From contig CM074860.1 in NCBI GenBank assembly GCA_037501455.1, forward strand, positions 22,713,001 to 22,777,000: a stretch of DNA of 64,000 nucleotides, given 5' to 3'. The translations under genes and the position numbers were made by a program. The notes under the pieces were generated by a model. It searched no databases. It worked only from the letters and a program-made list of their open reading frames with translations, and was not told where the DNA came from. Positions 1 to 11,827 of the stretch are shown piece after piece; position 1 is the first letter of the stretch, and the number at the start of each line of letters is the position of its first letter. Source of the DNA: Lantana camara. Its lineage: Eukaryota > Streptophyta > Magnoliopsida > Lamiales > Verbenaceae.

Positions 1-250
1 AATTATCATAACATATAATTAGCATAATCATTAAATTAATAATAATATATATAAACAACATATATATATATATATAATACGAAATATATATATATAATTA
101 ATAATATTAAAATAAAATAATATAATATAATATAATATACTAATAACAATTATAATAAAATTAAATATAAAACACGTAAAAACAATTAATTCGCGCAAAT
201 AGGTAAACACATACGTCCTACCTTTACGTCCGAAAAGTCGGGGCGTTACA
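1..250 (-). repeat. 3' LTR (U3 start only) of the Tekay-like element
   Basis: These bases match 7230-7481 throughout, apart from a 2-bp length change in a TA microsatellite. The segment ends with GGGGCGTTACA, the U3 terminus in reverse, and abuts a polypurine tract. Confidence 0.92.
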
Positions 251-268
251 ATCTCTCCCCCTTAAAAG
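251..268 (-). other. Polypurine tract (PPT)
   Basis: In element sense this reads CTTTTAAGGGGGAGAGAT and touches the LTR start TGTAACG. It is the expected primer for plus-strand DNA synthesis. Confidence 0.85.
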
Positions 269-283
269 AATCCGTCCTCGGAT

Positions 284-2631
284 TCACTGCTCGCTCGGAA
301 ATAACTCAGGGTGAAACCTTTTCATCTTATCCTCCGTCTCCCACGTAGCCTCTTCGGTTTTATCACTTCTCCAAAGACCCTTAACTAGTGGAATACGCCG
401 ATTTCGAAGTTCCTGAAACTTTCGATCCAATATCTTAATCGGCTTCTGAACGAAGGTGAGATCCGGTTCTAACTCCATTTGTTCAACTGGTAGAACCTCG
501 GACTCGTCTCAATAATACTTTCGGAGCTGTGAAACATGAAACATGTTATGCATTCCAGTTAAATTCGGAGGCAAGTCCAATCGATAAACCGTATCCCCAG
601 TCTTCTCTAAATCTCATATGGTCCCATGTACCAAGTGTTTAAATTTTCCTCCTCGTCCAATCCTTGAGAATCCTTTTCCTGGGAAAGCCTTTAAGAAAAC
701 CTTATCTCCAATCTCAACCTCCAATTTCTTCTTCCGAAGACCTGCATAAATCTTTTGTCGATCCTGAGCGGCCTTCATCCGTTGTCTAATTATCTGGACC
801 TTATCAATAGCCTCTTGTACAGCCTTAGAGGGTTTTTCCTTCTTTTCCCCTCTTTTAATCCCTTCTTGCTTGGTCCAATTCCATTCCTCCAAGTCAAAGG
901 ACAACGGTGATCAACATTTACGTCCATAAAGAGCTTCATAAGGAGCCATCTCAATCGAGGCTTGATAGCTATTGTTGTAAGAAAACTCGATTAACGGCAA
1001 CTGCTCATTCCACGAGCTTCGAAAATCCAATGCACATGCTCTCATCAGATCCTCCAGATACTTAATCAACCTTTCTGATTGTCCGTCGGTCTGAGGATGG
1101 AAAGCTGTGCTGAATTGAAGCCTTGTTCCCAAACACTTCTGCAATTCTTGCCATAACCTTGAAGTAAATCTGGGATCCCGATCCGAGACAATACTAACAG
1201 GTACACCATGAAGCCTGACAATCTCAACATTGTATCTCTTGGCCAACTTACTCACTTTATCGGACATCCTGATAGTAAGAAAATGAGCTGACTTCGTCAA
1301 CCTGTCCACACTAACCCAAATTCCATCGAAACCTCCTCTCACTTTTGGTAATCCCGAAACAAAATCCATAGCTGTTTGTTTCCATTTCCACTCCGGGATA
1401 GGCAATGATCGAAGTAGCCCCGATGGCTTTTGATGTTCCGCCTTAACCGCTGGACAAGTCATGCAGTGTTTCACAAAGTTGATAACATCCCGTTCTCATC
1501 CATTCCACCAATAGAATTGCTTAAGATCCTTATACATTTTGTTCCCTCCGGGATGTATCGAATACCCTGACCGATGGGCTTCCTCAAGAATAATCCTTTT
1601 TAACTCTTCCGGGACAACAACTCTATTCTTGAATCTTAGAAGTCCCGTATCATCGAACCCAAACGGACACTCTGAATCAGCTCGAGCTTTCCCAACTAAT
1701 TTTTGAACCTCGGGATCAATCCTCTGAGCATCAAATAATCTCTGTTTAAGATCTGGTTGAACCGTAATATTCCGAACACTAGCCCTTAGTCTGAACAACT
1801 CATTCTCATCTCCAATTTCCACTTTCACATTGGACACACTAGTTTTCCCACTAAGTGCATCCGCGACCAAATTGGCTTTGCCAGGATGGTATCGGATTGT
1901 ACACTCATAATCCGCCCAAAAGTTCCATCCAACGCCGTTGTCTCTTGTTCAATTCCTTATGTGAGAATAAGTATTGGAGACTCTTGTGATCGGAGAAGAC
2001 CTCGAACGAAATTCCATAAAGATAGTGTCTCCACTTACCCAAAGCAAAGATCACTGCCGCTAATTCCAAATCATGAGTGGGGTAGTTCTGTTCATGTGCT
2101 TTCAATTTCCTTGAGGGATAGGCGATTACTCTTCCATTTTGCATCAACACACATCCCAAACCTTCCTTTGAGACGTCCGTATAAACTGTATATCTTTCTG
2201 TACCTTTGGGAAGTGCTAATACAGGAGCGGTGGTCAACTTTCCTTTACAAGTTGAAAGCTATCCTCACATGCCTCGTCCCACTCAAACTTAACCACCTTC
2301 TTAGTCACTCGGGTTAAAGGAGCTGCAATCTTCGAAAATCCTGTACAAATCTTCGATAGTAGTCTGCCAAACCCTAGAAACTCCTTCCTTCTGAAGCATT
2401 TTTCGGGCTTTGCCATTGAATAACCGGCTCAATCTTAGAAGGGTCTACCTCCACACCTTTCCTTGAATTAATATGACCCAGAAATGCTACCTGATCAATC
2501 CAAAACTCGCATTTGCTAAACTTAGCATACAACCGATGCTCTATTAAGGTATCCAACACAATCCTGAGGTGCCTGGCATGATCCTCCGGAGTTCTCGAAT
2601 AAACTAGGATGTCATCGATGAAGATTACCAC
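284..2631 (-). pseudogene. Chromovirus pol remnant: RT C-terminus, RNase H, integrase, chromodomain
   Basis: Domains in element order are: the end of RT with the FIDDIL active-site strand (2631-2374); RNase H with [10 protein letters not shown] and [10 protein letters not shown] (2237-1905); the integrase zinc region (1870-1496); the integrase core with VSDRDPRFTS and HPQTDGQSERL (1474-911); a linker (904-614); and a C-terminal chromodomain with VKGLWR and EEATWETE (478-284). The frame is broken by stops and shifts at each join. One example is a TGA that probably replaces a tryptophan or arginine codon at about 1483-1490. The N-terminal half of RT is deleted at about 2632-2690, next to the protease stub. 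Integrase with a chromodomain normally directs insertion to heterochromatin; this copy cannot encode it. The family call is secure, the clade (Tekay) likely. Confidence 0.85.
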
Positions 2632-2686
2632 AACTTATCCTTCCATCAGAACTGAACACTCCCGAACCAACTGATCTATCTGAAGA

Positions 2687-3628
2687 CTACCACCCAGTGG
2701 CGAACTCACCAAACAACAAGAAGAAAAAACAAATAACAGACAAGCACAGAATAGCAACTAAGTCACAAGAAATAAAGGGATGCGTAGCACCCGAATCAAA
2801 GAGTGCATGAATGCTCATGTTATGTATGCATAGGGTACCTTCTACCACTGCTGTGGGATCAATCTCTACATCTGGCTCCTCACCCTCGAGGGCGTAAGCA
2901 CGAGCCGGGATCATTGGCCTTTGAACTCGTCTTTGATATTCGGGGTCTTTGTAGGGACAAGTATCCGCCATATGGTCAGCTTTTCCACATATTAGGCATA
3001 AACCCAACCTCTTCCAGCATTTGTGATAGTTGTGAGTTAGCCCTCCACAATATGTGCATGGTGGCTTGGAGAATCGTGCTTCACTCGGACCTTGTCGATC
3101 CCTCATTGGTGCAGGCAAAGCTTTTAGAACCAGTGGAGTTGGTCCTCCCATTCTTGGCTTCTTAAACGGAACCTTAGGAGGGGGACTAGCTTGCATCATC
3201 GGCCTCTTTCCCGAATTCGATCCGGAACCTCTTCCCATTGGAGCTCTAAAAACCGGATCCTTCTTTTTGATTTCCTCCCCTTGCGTAGTAGACTGTCGGA
3301 CTCCAGATTTCCTCTCTACTCGAATCAACCAACCCTCCGAGACCGCATCATCGATAGAACCAGAAAATCGAGGGGGGTTGTAACTCAGAAACACCCCATG
3401 AGGGTCTCTATTGTTATTATGATTTGGTGGAGGAGCTTGTTGTTCTGCCTGTTGTGGTGGGGGAGCTTGAGCCCTCCTATGCTCGACATAGTTGAAAACT
3501 GCTTCCATAAATTTCCCCATATCCATCGGTGGTGCTTGTGGTTGGGGTGGAGGCGTAGGAGATTGATCATGATGACGACGGTGTCCGGGAGATCTCTCAC
3601 GATGTCTACGTGGAGGCATCCTGTTCAA
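2687..3628 (-). pseudogene. Chromovirus gag plus truncated protease, capsid core deleted
   Basis: The 313-codon frame starts with a proline- and arginine-rich gag N-terminus. At about residue 100 (near 3310) it jumps from the start of the capsid domain straight to the gag C-terminal linker, so roughly the capsid core is missing. Two zinc-knuckle-like motifs follow: CTYCGGLTHNYHKC and CLICGKADHMADTC. The aspartic protease signature FDSGATHPFIS lies near residue 280. After about ten more residues the frame runs into unrelated sequence where protease and RT were deleted. Gag would normally form the particle and protease would cut the polyprotein. Neither can work here, so the copy depends on other elements. 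The start codon is the first methionine of the frame; a second lies three codons on. Confidence 0.8.
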
Positions 3629-3813
3629 GAAATACTGAAATGCATGCTATTTTTAGTCCATGCATGCAAGTGCAATTAATTCGATCAAAATTCAAGATTT
3701 AGAGCACACAAGCACGTAAACAATGCATATGCAACACATTGACAAGTTGTTCCTAAAGCCGAACGACCTAACTGACTCAACACGACACTAGAGCCCGGGT
3801 TTTGCAACCCTAG

Positions 3814-3825
3814 GCTCTGATACCA
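3814..3825 (-). other. Primer-binding site (initiator tRNA-Met)
   Basis: In element sense it reads TGGTATCAGAGC, complementary to the 3' end of plant initiator tRNA-Met. It lies 8 nt from the end of the 5' LTR. Confidence 0.92.
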
Positions 3826-3833
3826 CTTAAGGA

Positions 3834-6800
3834 TGTAGCACCCGAGCGTAAGGTACCACATCCCCCCCGCACCGAGACCCGACCCGTATATGAAATGGAA
3901 GTCCATACACGTGCCAAATCCACGGCGAACGGGGACACAACACACACGCTATGCTATGCGGGACTAACCCTTAAACCATTCAACTCAAGAAACATATAGA
4001 ATCAGAGTTAAAGAAAATTGCGGAAGCCATAACGACAAAGCATATACAGTGAGCCACCAAGCCCCAAAAATAGATATACAAGAGCATTCAAATATGCAAC
4101 GGCACTCACGGCCTACAAAATCATAACGCTCCAATCTATAATATGATCAAATACAAAAGTAGCAACAAGAGTATGAATATGAGACTGAAAAGAAGTGCTA
4201 AACATAAATGCAAGACCTAGACGACTTGTATTCCCGCCTAGCACTCCTATACCTGCACAAAACAGCTGAAAACAACCGGGTTCAGTCTAAAAGAGACTGG
4301 TGGGTATAAAAACGGGGCATAAGATATATAATATCACATAATTTAGACACATACATGCAAGCCCTAATCCCGTGTGAAGTTTGATAAGAATTTACCAAGC
4401 GGTTAAAACAAAAGAAAACATCAACGGGATTACGACGTTCATTTTCATTCATAATTGTTCATAAGGGTTTAAGCTCGGCGAGTGAGCGTGCACAATCTCC
4501 AACCTTCTCCTCGTGTAATCATATCATAATTATTGGTTGTCATACATATCTTTCGTGCACATACATAAATGATCATAATCATACATATACACCTTCTTCC
4601 TCCGGGTGGTGGACAAGTTAGCTAGACCTGACCACCGGTTCATACATAATGGCTAGTGAGGTACATGAATCCTCAAAAGCCCGACCTGCGTTTCCTCGTC
4701 AAAACTCCTAACGAGGTCCGTATCGTAGTAAATTTTGGTTGGAACTAGTATATGGGATCCCCGTCAGCCCTTGCTTCCTCGGTTAGCCACATATACTAAG
4801 TCCCGGGGCCCGTATAATCAGAAATCAGAAATGTGTCTCGCCAAATATAAGGTAGGGTTTCATAATTACAAAGGGGTCATACGTTTGAAATCATTTACCC
4901 AAAATGACTCGATTTATATAAATATATTATTTTGGCTTAAAACTTTGCACATAAGGGATTTATAGGGTTGTTTAACTAGTAGAAGAAAAACCCACCTTTA
5001 CCAAAGCAAAATAAAAGCACAAGCGTCTCAATGCTCGTCCTCGTCTCCGACCAAACCCGAATCTGTGCAAAAGAAAAGGTATGAGACTCAATGATCACGT
5101 ATGACGCTCGGCAATGAAGTGCATATGACATGAATGCATAAATGATCATATATATATCAATAAGATGTTCATGTGCACTATTAAGAGATTTAAATCATAT
5201 AATCATATCATTCTTTCATATAATTCATTCAATTTCATAATTTCATAAATTCATAGGTTCATATAAATTTCATAAATTCAAATCATTCATAATATTCATA
5301 GTACATAACAATTAATCTAAAATTCATTTAATAAGCATAACACATATTATTCAAATTCACATTGAGGAATAAAATAAATAATTGGAAACGTTCAAACAAT
5401 AGTCAGTAGAATAAATACGCGAAATGGAAATCAATTAATTTCAATAATTAAATCAAATCAAATAATATTTAAAATATATATAATATATAATATAATAACA
5501 TATATACACATTATATATATATATATATATTCACGTACACACACACACAAACATGCATGCATATATACTATATATTATATACATATCATATACTATATAT
5601 TATATACATGCATGCAACACATGCATGCACACACAAATCACAACCAACACACACACACAGACATATATATATACACAGCCATGTATACACATGCACACTC
5701 AGTAAAGCAGCAGCAACCATTTTCACGCAAGGAAGAAGAAGAAAATGCAGGCCAAAGAATTCAGAAAAACGGGGTGACACCCCCGTGTCACCCTCCCAGC
5801 CTGGACCGAGACACCCCCGTGTCTCGGTACAGCAGCTCCAGACCACACAGCACCCCCGTTCCTCGTTGGAACGGGCAGAAACGGCACCCCCGTGCCTCGC
5901 CTGTGCAACCTCCCCTGTTGACAGCCGAATCGCGCAGAAACAGAGCAGCTATGTATGCAGGAAAAGCAGGCAACACGAGCAACAAAACAAGGCATAAAAT
6001 GCTGCAAGAAACTCAACTAAACCCACACCAAGAACCCACGAAAGATGACAGCAAAAGAAGAAGGAAAAGACAGCAGTTTTTGACAGCAAACCTCAAGCCA
6101 AAACCGATCAAAAACTAGAGGAAAAACAGAGCATGCTTGCTCTCAGCTCAAACGACTCAGATCAGGTCCAAAAGGCCAACAAATACGCAGCAAAACATCA
6201 AGAATTCAACACAAGATTCAGTCCCAAACAAACTCACACAAGAAGGAAACCGTACGTGACAAACATGTGGGATTTTCTCAAAATTTCATAAGTGATATCT
6301 CATATATATTTCAACAATCACGAAATCAAAGATCATAAATGTTATGAGGATGTTAAAACAATTAATCTCAGGCTTGGAATCAATCAAAATCATTGAGAAT
6401 CAAAGGAGTTCAAGAATTTGCCCAAAATCCTCTAATTTCGGAAAAATGGCCCAGAATAATAAAACCATGCTCAAACTCGTGAATGAAAGGATGGAAATGA
6501 TCAGAAATGAACATATAATACAACCCTTAACTTACCTTGATGATTGGATGAAGTTTGGAGGAGATTTGAGCTCCAAAATCTCCAAGGATGGAAGGGTTTG
6601 GGGATTGTGTGAGGGTTATCTTGGTTAGGGCTTGATATTTCATGCTAAGTGGTTGAGTTAGGGATCTAATGAATCAAACCATGGTTAGTTTGGTTATGAT
6701 TTGGGTGAGATATGGTTCATTTTGTGCAGCAAGGTCAAGTTGAATGCCGTTTCGTTTTTCGGTTGGATTTCGGAGTTTCAAATGATTTAGGAAAAATATA

Positions 6801-7481
6801 AGGCTAAGTTACTAAACTCGAATTTTCATTACAAGTTCAGCGGAGTTGACGGAACTCGAATCCGAGTTCCCGAGCTCAAGATATTAAATTCGGAACCAAG
6901 GGTACGCTAAGTGCTCGTTAGCCTCCGTTTTGGTTCCTCGAAACAAATTAAATTCGTTAACTAATCAAATGAATTCGAAAACATAAATTGAGCATAAAAT
7001 CATGTCCATAACACATATATTTATAACATACTACAAATTCACGGCAATTCGATATCAATTCATATAAGAACAATGCACAAAATGAATAATATGACATTTC
7101 ATGAAATTCATGCATAAATTTAAAATTTCATGCATAAATATAACTCCCATGCATAAATCAAATAAATAAATAAGTTCTAATATTACATAAATTAAATTGG
7201 TCACGTAATTAATTAGCTTAAACATGATTAATTATCATAACATATAATTAGCATAATCATTAAATTAATAATAATATATATAAACAACATATATATATAT
7301 ATATATAATACGAAATATATATATATAATTAATAATATTAAAATAAAATAATATAATATAATATAATATACTAATAACAATTATAATAAAATTAAATATA
7401 AAACACGTAAAAACAATTAATTCGCGCAAATAGGTAAACACATACGTCCTACCTTTACGTCCGAAAAGTCGGGGCGTTACA
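3834..7481 (-). repeat. 5' LTR A, Tekay-like, 3648 bp
   Basis: The LTR runs TGTAGCACCC (3834) to GGGGCGTTACA (7481) on the plus strand, with TG/CA ends. Sequence near 3850-3970 is very close to the inverse of 33780-33940, so A and C are one family. It contains TA-rich microsatellites (5460-5530, 7270-7330) and the palindrome cluster at 5773-5897. Small open frames across it have no recognisable domain. Confidence 0.9.
5773..5897. repeat. Palindrome cluster in LTR A (GACACCCCCGTGTC type)
   Basis: Two long near-palindromes centred on CCCC are seen: GGTGACACCCCCGTGTCACC (5773-5792) and a 22-bp one at 5806-5827 with arms CCGAGACAC/GTGTCTCGG. Two weaker relatives with CACCCCCGT cores follow at about 5850 and 5881. 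The cluster lies about 1.6-1.7 kb into the LTR, counted from U3. Confidence 0.75.
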
Positions 7482-9372
7482 GTATATGCCCAAACCATCC
7501 AAACAAACGAGGGGAGCGCCTTGCGAGTACTCAAACCCTCAGGATTCCTTCCCTCACCAAACCTCCTGGTGAGTTCAGGGGTGATCCTCTACAGACATAT
7601 GGAGACTATGCACAGGCTTAACCTCGAAGGCCCTATGCCGTCCCGAGGGCTCCTTACCCATAGCTCCGGGGCCCAACATACACATATCATATCATAACCC
7701 GCTACAACAGAGACAGACAGACATAACTTATATATATATAGGTATACATACCACTTTCCGTTTCAATCAAACTCGGTCCTTGCCAAACTTGGCTCATGAG
7801 AAGTATACGGTTAGAAGCATAGCTTCACGTGGCAAAACATAACAAATCATTCCAAATCAAGCATACATAGGCTCGTACATTGCTTAACATACTTGCAAAC
7901 TCGAGGCATATTCAACAAATACATATTTCACACTTATTTATATACATATAAGGCTTATTAAATCACATGCAATCAAAACCGAGCACATTGCAATAAGGTG
8001 TAACTATATCCTAACCTCACCTGACACCGAAGTGGCCGAAGACACAACAAATGATCCACCCCGAAATCAACACGACCAACAAAACACCACCCCGGGTGTA
8101 CCTGAACAAGCTTAGTACAAAACAGGACTTAGATACGTGAATGAACCAAATAAACGCAAGGCGTATGCTTATGATTGGCATGAAGTCATGGATCACGTAT
8201 ACACTCATAAAATACTCATTCTTTAATATAAAGATACAATTCATGCACCTAACATAGCATATAATACGAATTCAAATCGAAACATGCAATACAATTAAGA
8301 TATAAATCAATAAGCGGCAAAAGAAATCAATTAAAAGCACAAAAACTCAAACTAACCTACTGGACCATGGGAAGGGCCGTTCCTAGACACAAGGCAAAAC
8401 GGGAACGGCCGTTCCCACGAGCACTGCCTGGAAGGGCCGTTCCAGCCCGAAGAACAAAACGGGAACGACCGTTCCCATACGCGGATGGGAAGGGCCGTTC
8501 CGAACCCAAGGCCAAAACGGGAACGGCCGTTCCGGACCGTCCTGCTCACTAAAACAGAGCAGAAGCAGCAATGGCGTCGGGAGCCAACACCACCACACTC
8601 ACATAGCCACAACCAACAACCAAATCATGCAAAATTAACACAGTAAAGCATATATGACATATATAGCACATAATTACACTTAAGAGCTTAAGAAACAAGC
8701 TTAAACACGCCAAACCCCCGACCCACTACTATTCATCATCTCCCCCAATGAGGCACGTAGGCACATATCCGAGGCACGAAAGAGACGATAAAATAAAGCA
8801 CGTAACGAGAGGGTCACAAATCTTACCTTAGGTCGTTGATCGGATGGTTGGATCTCCCAAACCCGAGCTTAAGGCTTGATGGCCAAAATGGGGAAAATAT
8901 CTTCTCTTCCTCTTCCTTGCTGCTGCTAACGATCAAAGTGGGAGAGAGAGAAAAGGGCTAGCCCTTTTAGGGCCGGGCAAACGGGTCGGTTAAAACGGAT
9001 AGGGTCAAACGGTATCCGGTCCAAACGGATCGGATTTAAAACGGTGAGGCTATCAAATGGCTTTAGAATTTAAAGGGTTAATTCATTGAATCCGAGTCGT
9101 CGAAATAAACTCAATGATAGGGTCGGAATTCGAATTCGAATTCCCGAGCTCAAATAGCCACGAAGGCTCAAACGTCCTAATTATAATTATGTCCCTAAAT
9201 TGCAAATATTGGACAATTGAGTCCTAGACATTAAAATAAATTCTAAAGCACACATAATTAAAATAAATATCACGTTGACACGTAAGCATGCTAAATCACA
9301 TAATCCACAAAATACTGAATTAAACTCTCTCATGACGCCATACCTGGAATGCCGAAGAGGAGGGGCGTCACA
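7482..9372 (-). mobile_element. LTR B fragment, Tekay-like, host of the 1-7481 insertion
   Basis: It ends GAGGGGCGTCACA at 9372, the U3 terminus in reverse. Two blocks near 7540-7640 and 8010-8110 align with the inverse of 40310-40410 and 40860-40950 in LTR D, so B and D are one family. The rest of LTR B lies left of the window, beyond the inserted element. No internal region is seen on the right side. Confidence 0.7.
8369..8533. repeat. Palindrome cluster in LTR B (GGGAACGGCCGTTCCC type, six sites)
   Basis: Sites are at 8369-8383, 8401-8416, 8430-8443, 8461-8476, 8487-8501 and 8519-8533. They alternate between GGGAAGGGCCGTTCC and a fuller palindrome, GGGAACGGCCGTTCCC. Spacing is about 26-32 bp. 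Confidence 0.85.
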
Positions 9373-10600
9373 GGTAACCCTACCTATAATCTAGGTTACC
9401 CCTGATTATAGGTTCAAAGGGAAAAACAAGTCACAGTTTGGTTAGAGCTATCAAGTGGTCTCATATGTAGTAGAAGGTAGCTCAGTGAGTTGCAACGTGA
9501 TAAGGTTGAGCTATATCATAAAAAAATGCTGCACTATTTGTAACAAGTGCTCGACATTTTGCCTATATGACCTAGAAGTGAAGCCGCTTCTTATAGAGAG
9601 TTGTGGTTTACTCTCTTAGAGGTTCATGAAACGGAATATGGCGTATGGCTTGATAAGCGCCAAGCAGCAGAGTGCTTGTTGTGCTAGAAAGAACACGTGT
9701 GTATGATCACTCCGATCACGCCACTAAGGAGTTGAGGTTCAATCTGTGGACACCATCAACTTCGGCGTGATCTTGAGCTATTCACACTAAGGGAAGGTTT
9801 AATGTTCGTCATACCTTCCATTATGCATGTGATCATTAAAAACTCTTGATCAGACACTGGTTTGGGAAAAGAGAAGTTTTCCCAAACAAGTTGGGGATTG
9901 TTGAATATTATATGTCTTTTAATATCCCACATTGACAATTGAAGAGTCATTGGGAATATCAAAGACATATAATAGGTGTTTGAAAAAACTGTAACACTTA
10001 GAGTCCCACATTGGAAAAATACTGAAAATGAGACAGCTTTATATATTAAAGTGGTGAATACAGTATTAAATTTGTGGAACTCAAGAGAGAGCTGATGGGC
10101 TCACACGCGGTGTGGTGCTCTGCACCGCCCGCGCATACGCACGGGCACGGGGCCGGGCATGGGCGGATGTGGCATTTGATGGTGCACGTGTGCATTGTCG
10201 CTAGGAGCTTGGAGCCTCGCCTCCGAGCCCAGAGCCTATCTTTTTGGATCAGGTTAGCCAAGAATTTGAAATCTGACTGTTGGAAGGACAGTGCACATCG
10301 TCGCTAGGAGCTTGGAGCCTCGCCTCCGAGCCTAGGGCCTATCTTTTTGGACCAGGTTCGCCCCAGGTTAGCCTAGCATTTGAAATCTGGCTGTTGGAAG
10401 GACAAATGTAACTACAGGTCAAGGAATTCATTCAGGGGCCACTAACAGCCCATTGATGTTGAATTAATTCTCTAACAGTCACAATTCAAATCAGTCAGTT
10501 TTGTAACACATGATATCTTTATATGCAGTCCTCTTGAGCTGAAAAAGAATACACAACACATTCATCAGATTTCTTGTGCAGTGCTATCACACGAAATCAC
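9373..10600 (+). mobile_element. Copia-like 3' end: non-coding tail, PPT and 3' LTR
   Basis: A PPT (AAGTTGGGGAT, 9888-9898) is followed by an LTR-like start TGTTGAATATT at 9899, with the plant-LTR motif TCCCACATTG nearby. A perfect 11-bp stem, GTTTGGGAAAA/TTTTCCCAAAC (9860-9887), sits just before the PPT. A 23-bp imperfect inverted repeat (9907-9929 with 9951-9973) opens the LTR. No coding domain is visible in 9373-9887, and the 5' side is cut by LTR B. The right end of the LTR is not resolved. Confidence 0.5.
10197..10405. repeat. Tandem duplication, period 103 bp
   Basis: The block starting GTCGCTAGGAGCTTGG at 10197 recurs at 10300 with few changes and a small insertion in the second copy. 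It lies within the putative LTR. The surrounding 10090-10230 is GC-rich. Confidence 0.8.
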
Positions 10601-11253
10601 CCTCTCGGAAAGCTTGACATATATCCTGGAAGTGTATCGTCTGAAACCTTTAGCACACTTCCCAAAAAGTTGGGGGCGATAGAAACTTTAAGGACAGGGA
10701 ATACCCGCGTCTAGCTTCATCTATAGCCCATAAATTCTTAGTAAAATGAATCAATATTTAATGCACAAGATTCTCTGATATGTGTATGTTCATACTTCTA
10801 CTTTGTCACTTCACAAATCCCGCTGAAATAGTTACCAAACTTGCAGGTTGCATTAAATGCATATCGGATTGACCATTTTGGTGCATTTATTGCACACCAG
10901 ACGGTGTACTTCTCATGCATATGAGTTTAGCCTCTAAATACATCGTGCATTTATGTCAATAGATAAACACATACATTTATTGAATCTTTTGAACTGTTTT
11001 CAGTTATTACCTCTCTTTGAGTTAAACATTGATTTGAGCGTCGGTGAATTAAAATTGGGTCACACCCCTATTCTCTTAGCTTGGTTTAAGCACACGTTTG
11101 TCCACTCCTTCTCTACTCTCTGATTGAAAAACTTCCACCTAATACAAATTATTGAATGGTCGAACTAGGATTCGAGCCACATCCACCGGCTAGCTCAGAG
11201 CACGATCACCCTATACTTTACTTATGACTTGAGCTAGTTCTCTACCTAATATG
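10601..11253. other. Unassigned sequence with a possible tRNA-derived SINE head
   Basis: There is no coding signal. On the minus strand, 11240-11150 has TAGCTCAAGTC, resembling an A box, and about 55 nt on GGCTCGAATCC, resembling a B box. The tRNA-like spacing is only approximate and no SINE tail was found, so this is a weak suggestion. Confidence 0.25.
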
Positions 11254-11403
11254 CTATGATGCACGGACACGGACACGACGACACGATACGGATACGGCGA
11301 CATAGATTTTTTCTTGAATTTCCCACGTAAGGAGTGTCCGACACGACACGACATGACACGACACGACAAAAATGATATTTTTAGAAGTGTCCGTGCATCA
11401 TAG
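11254..11403. mobile_element. hAT-like MITE, copy 1 (150 bp)
   Basis: Perfect 17-bp terminal inverted repeats, CTATGATGCACGGACAC, lie at 11254-11270 and 11387-11403. Perfect 8-bp target duplications, CTAATATG, flank them at 11246-11253 and 11404-11411. The interior holds GACAC/GACACG repeats on both sides of a T-rich centre. It has no coding capacity. An 8-bp duplication is typical of hAT transposases. Confidence 0.88.
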
Positions 11404-11411
11404 CTAATATG

Positions 11412-11827
11412 TCTTGATGGAAATATGTGCGTTGATGTGTTTGCTTATCCAATCTATAATCTATTCTCATTCCCGTACATTAAGAGTAGGCCTTCCCCGG
11501 TCTCTTCAAGCGTTATGGGACTCAAAAAAACTGTATTTTCTAACAAGTTAGATATTGATGTTGACTTTTCTCTTTATAAGGATCGTATAAATATTTTAAG
11601 TAGTTGTTAATTTTTTTGTTAAAAATAAAATAAAATATGGGTTGATTCCCGTTATGCTCCTAAATATCTTTTCTATACACATAATAATTTGTCATGTGAA
11701 ATTATTAATATAACTAAATATTAATATAATTTCTATACACCTAAACTTTTTTCCCACTTTATGTAACTAAATTGGAGCAAATATATTAATAGTTAAACTA
11801 CTTAGGTTTCATTCGTAATAAATTAAA
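11412..11827. other. AT-rich spacer, nothing recognised
   Basis: A 61-codon open frame (11425-11610) has no recognisable domain. The rest is AT-rich with no repeat structure that I can see. Confidence 0.5.

Larger units (their letters stand above)
1..7481 (-). mobile_element. Tekay-like chromovirus (Ty3/gypsy), internally deleted, left LTR cut by window edge
   Basis: The element reads on the minus strand: 5' LTR at 3834-7481, PBS at 3814-3825, gag, protease stub, RT tail, RNase H, integrase and chromodomain down to 284, PPT at 251-268, then the inner 250 bp of the 3' LTR. Both LTR ends read TGTAACGCCCC in element sense. The interior is only about 3.6 kb because the gag core and the front half of RT are missing. 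Long LTRs plus a chromodomain fit the Tekay/Del clade. The TSD cannot be checked because the left end lies outside the window; the right flank starts GTATA. Confidence 0.88.

Noticed and set aside
5557..6118. Two overlapping frames (146 and 168 codons)
   Set aside because: They arise from CA/TA microsatellites and the palindrome cluster within LTR A.
8369..8533. CRISPR-like array
   Set aside because: Repeats are short, palindromic and alternate in sequence, spacers are irregular, and the context is a plant LTR.
8352..8612. Overlapping open frames on both strands across palindrome clusters (also 49428-49736)
   Set aside because: They follow from GC-rich palindromes lacking stop codons; no domain and no start context.
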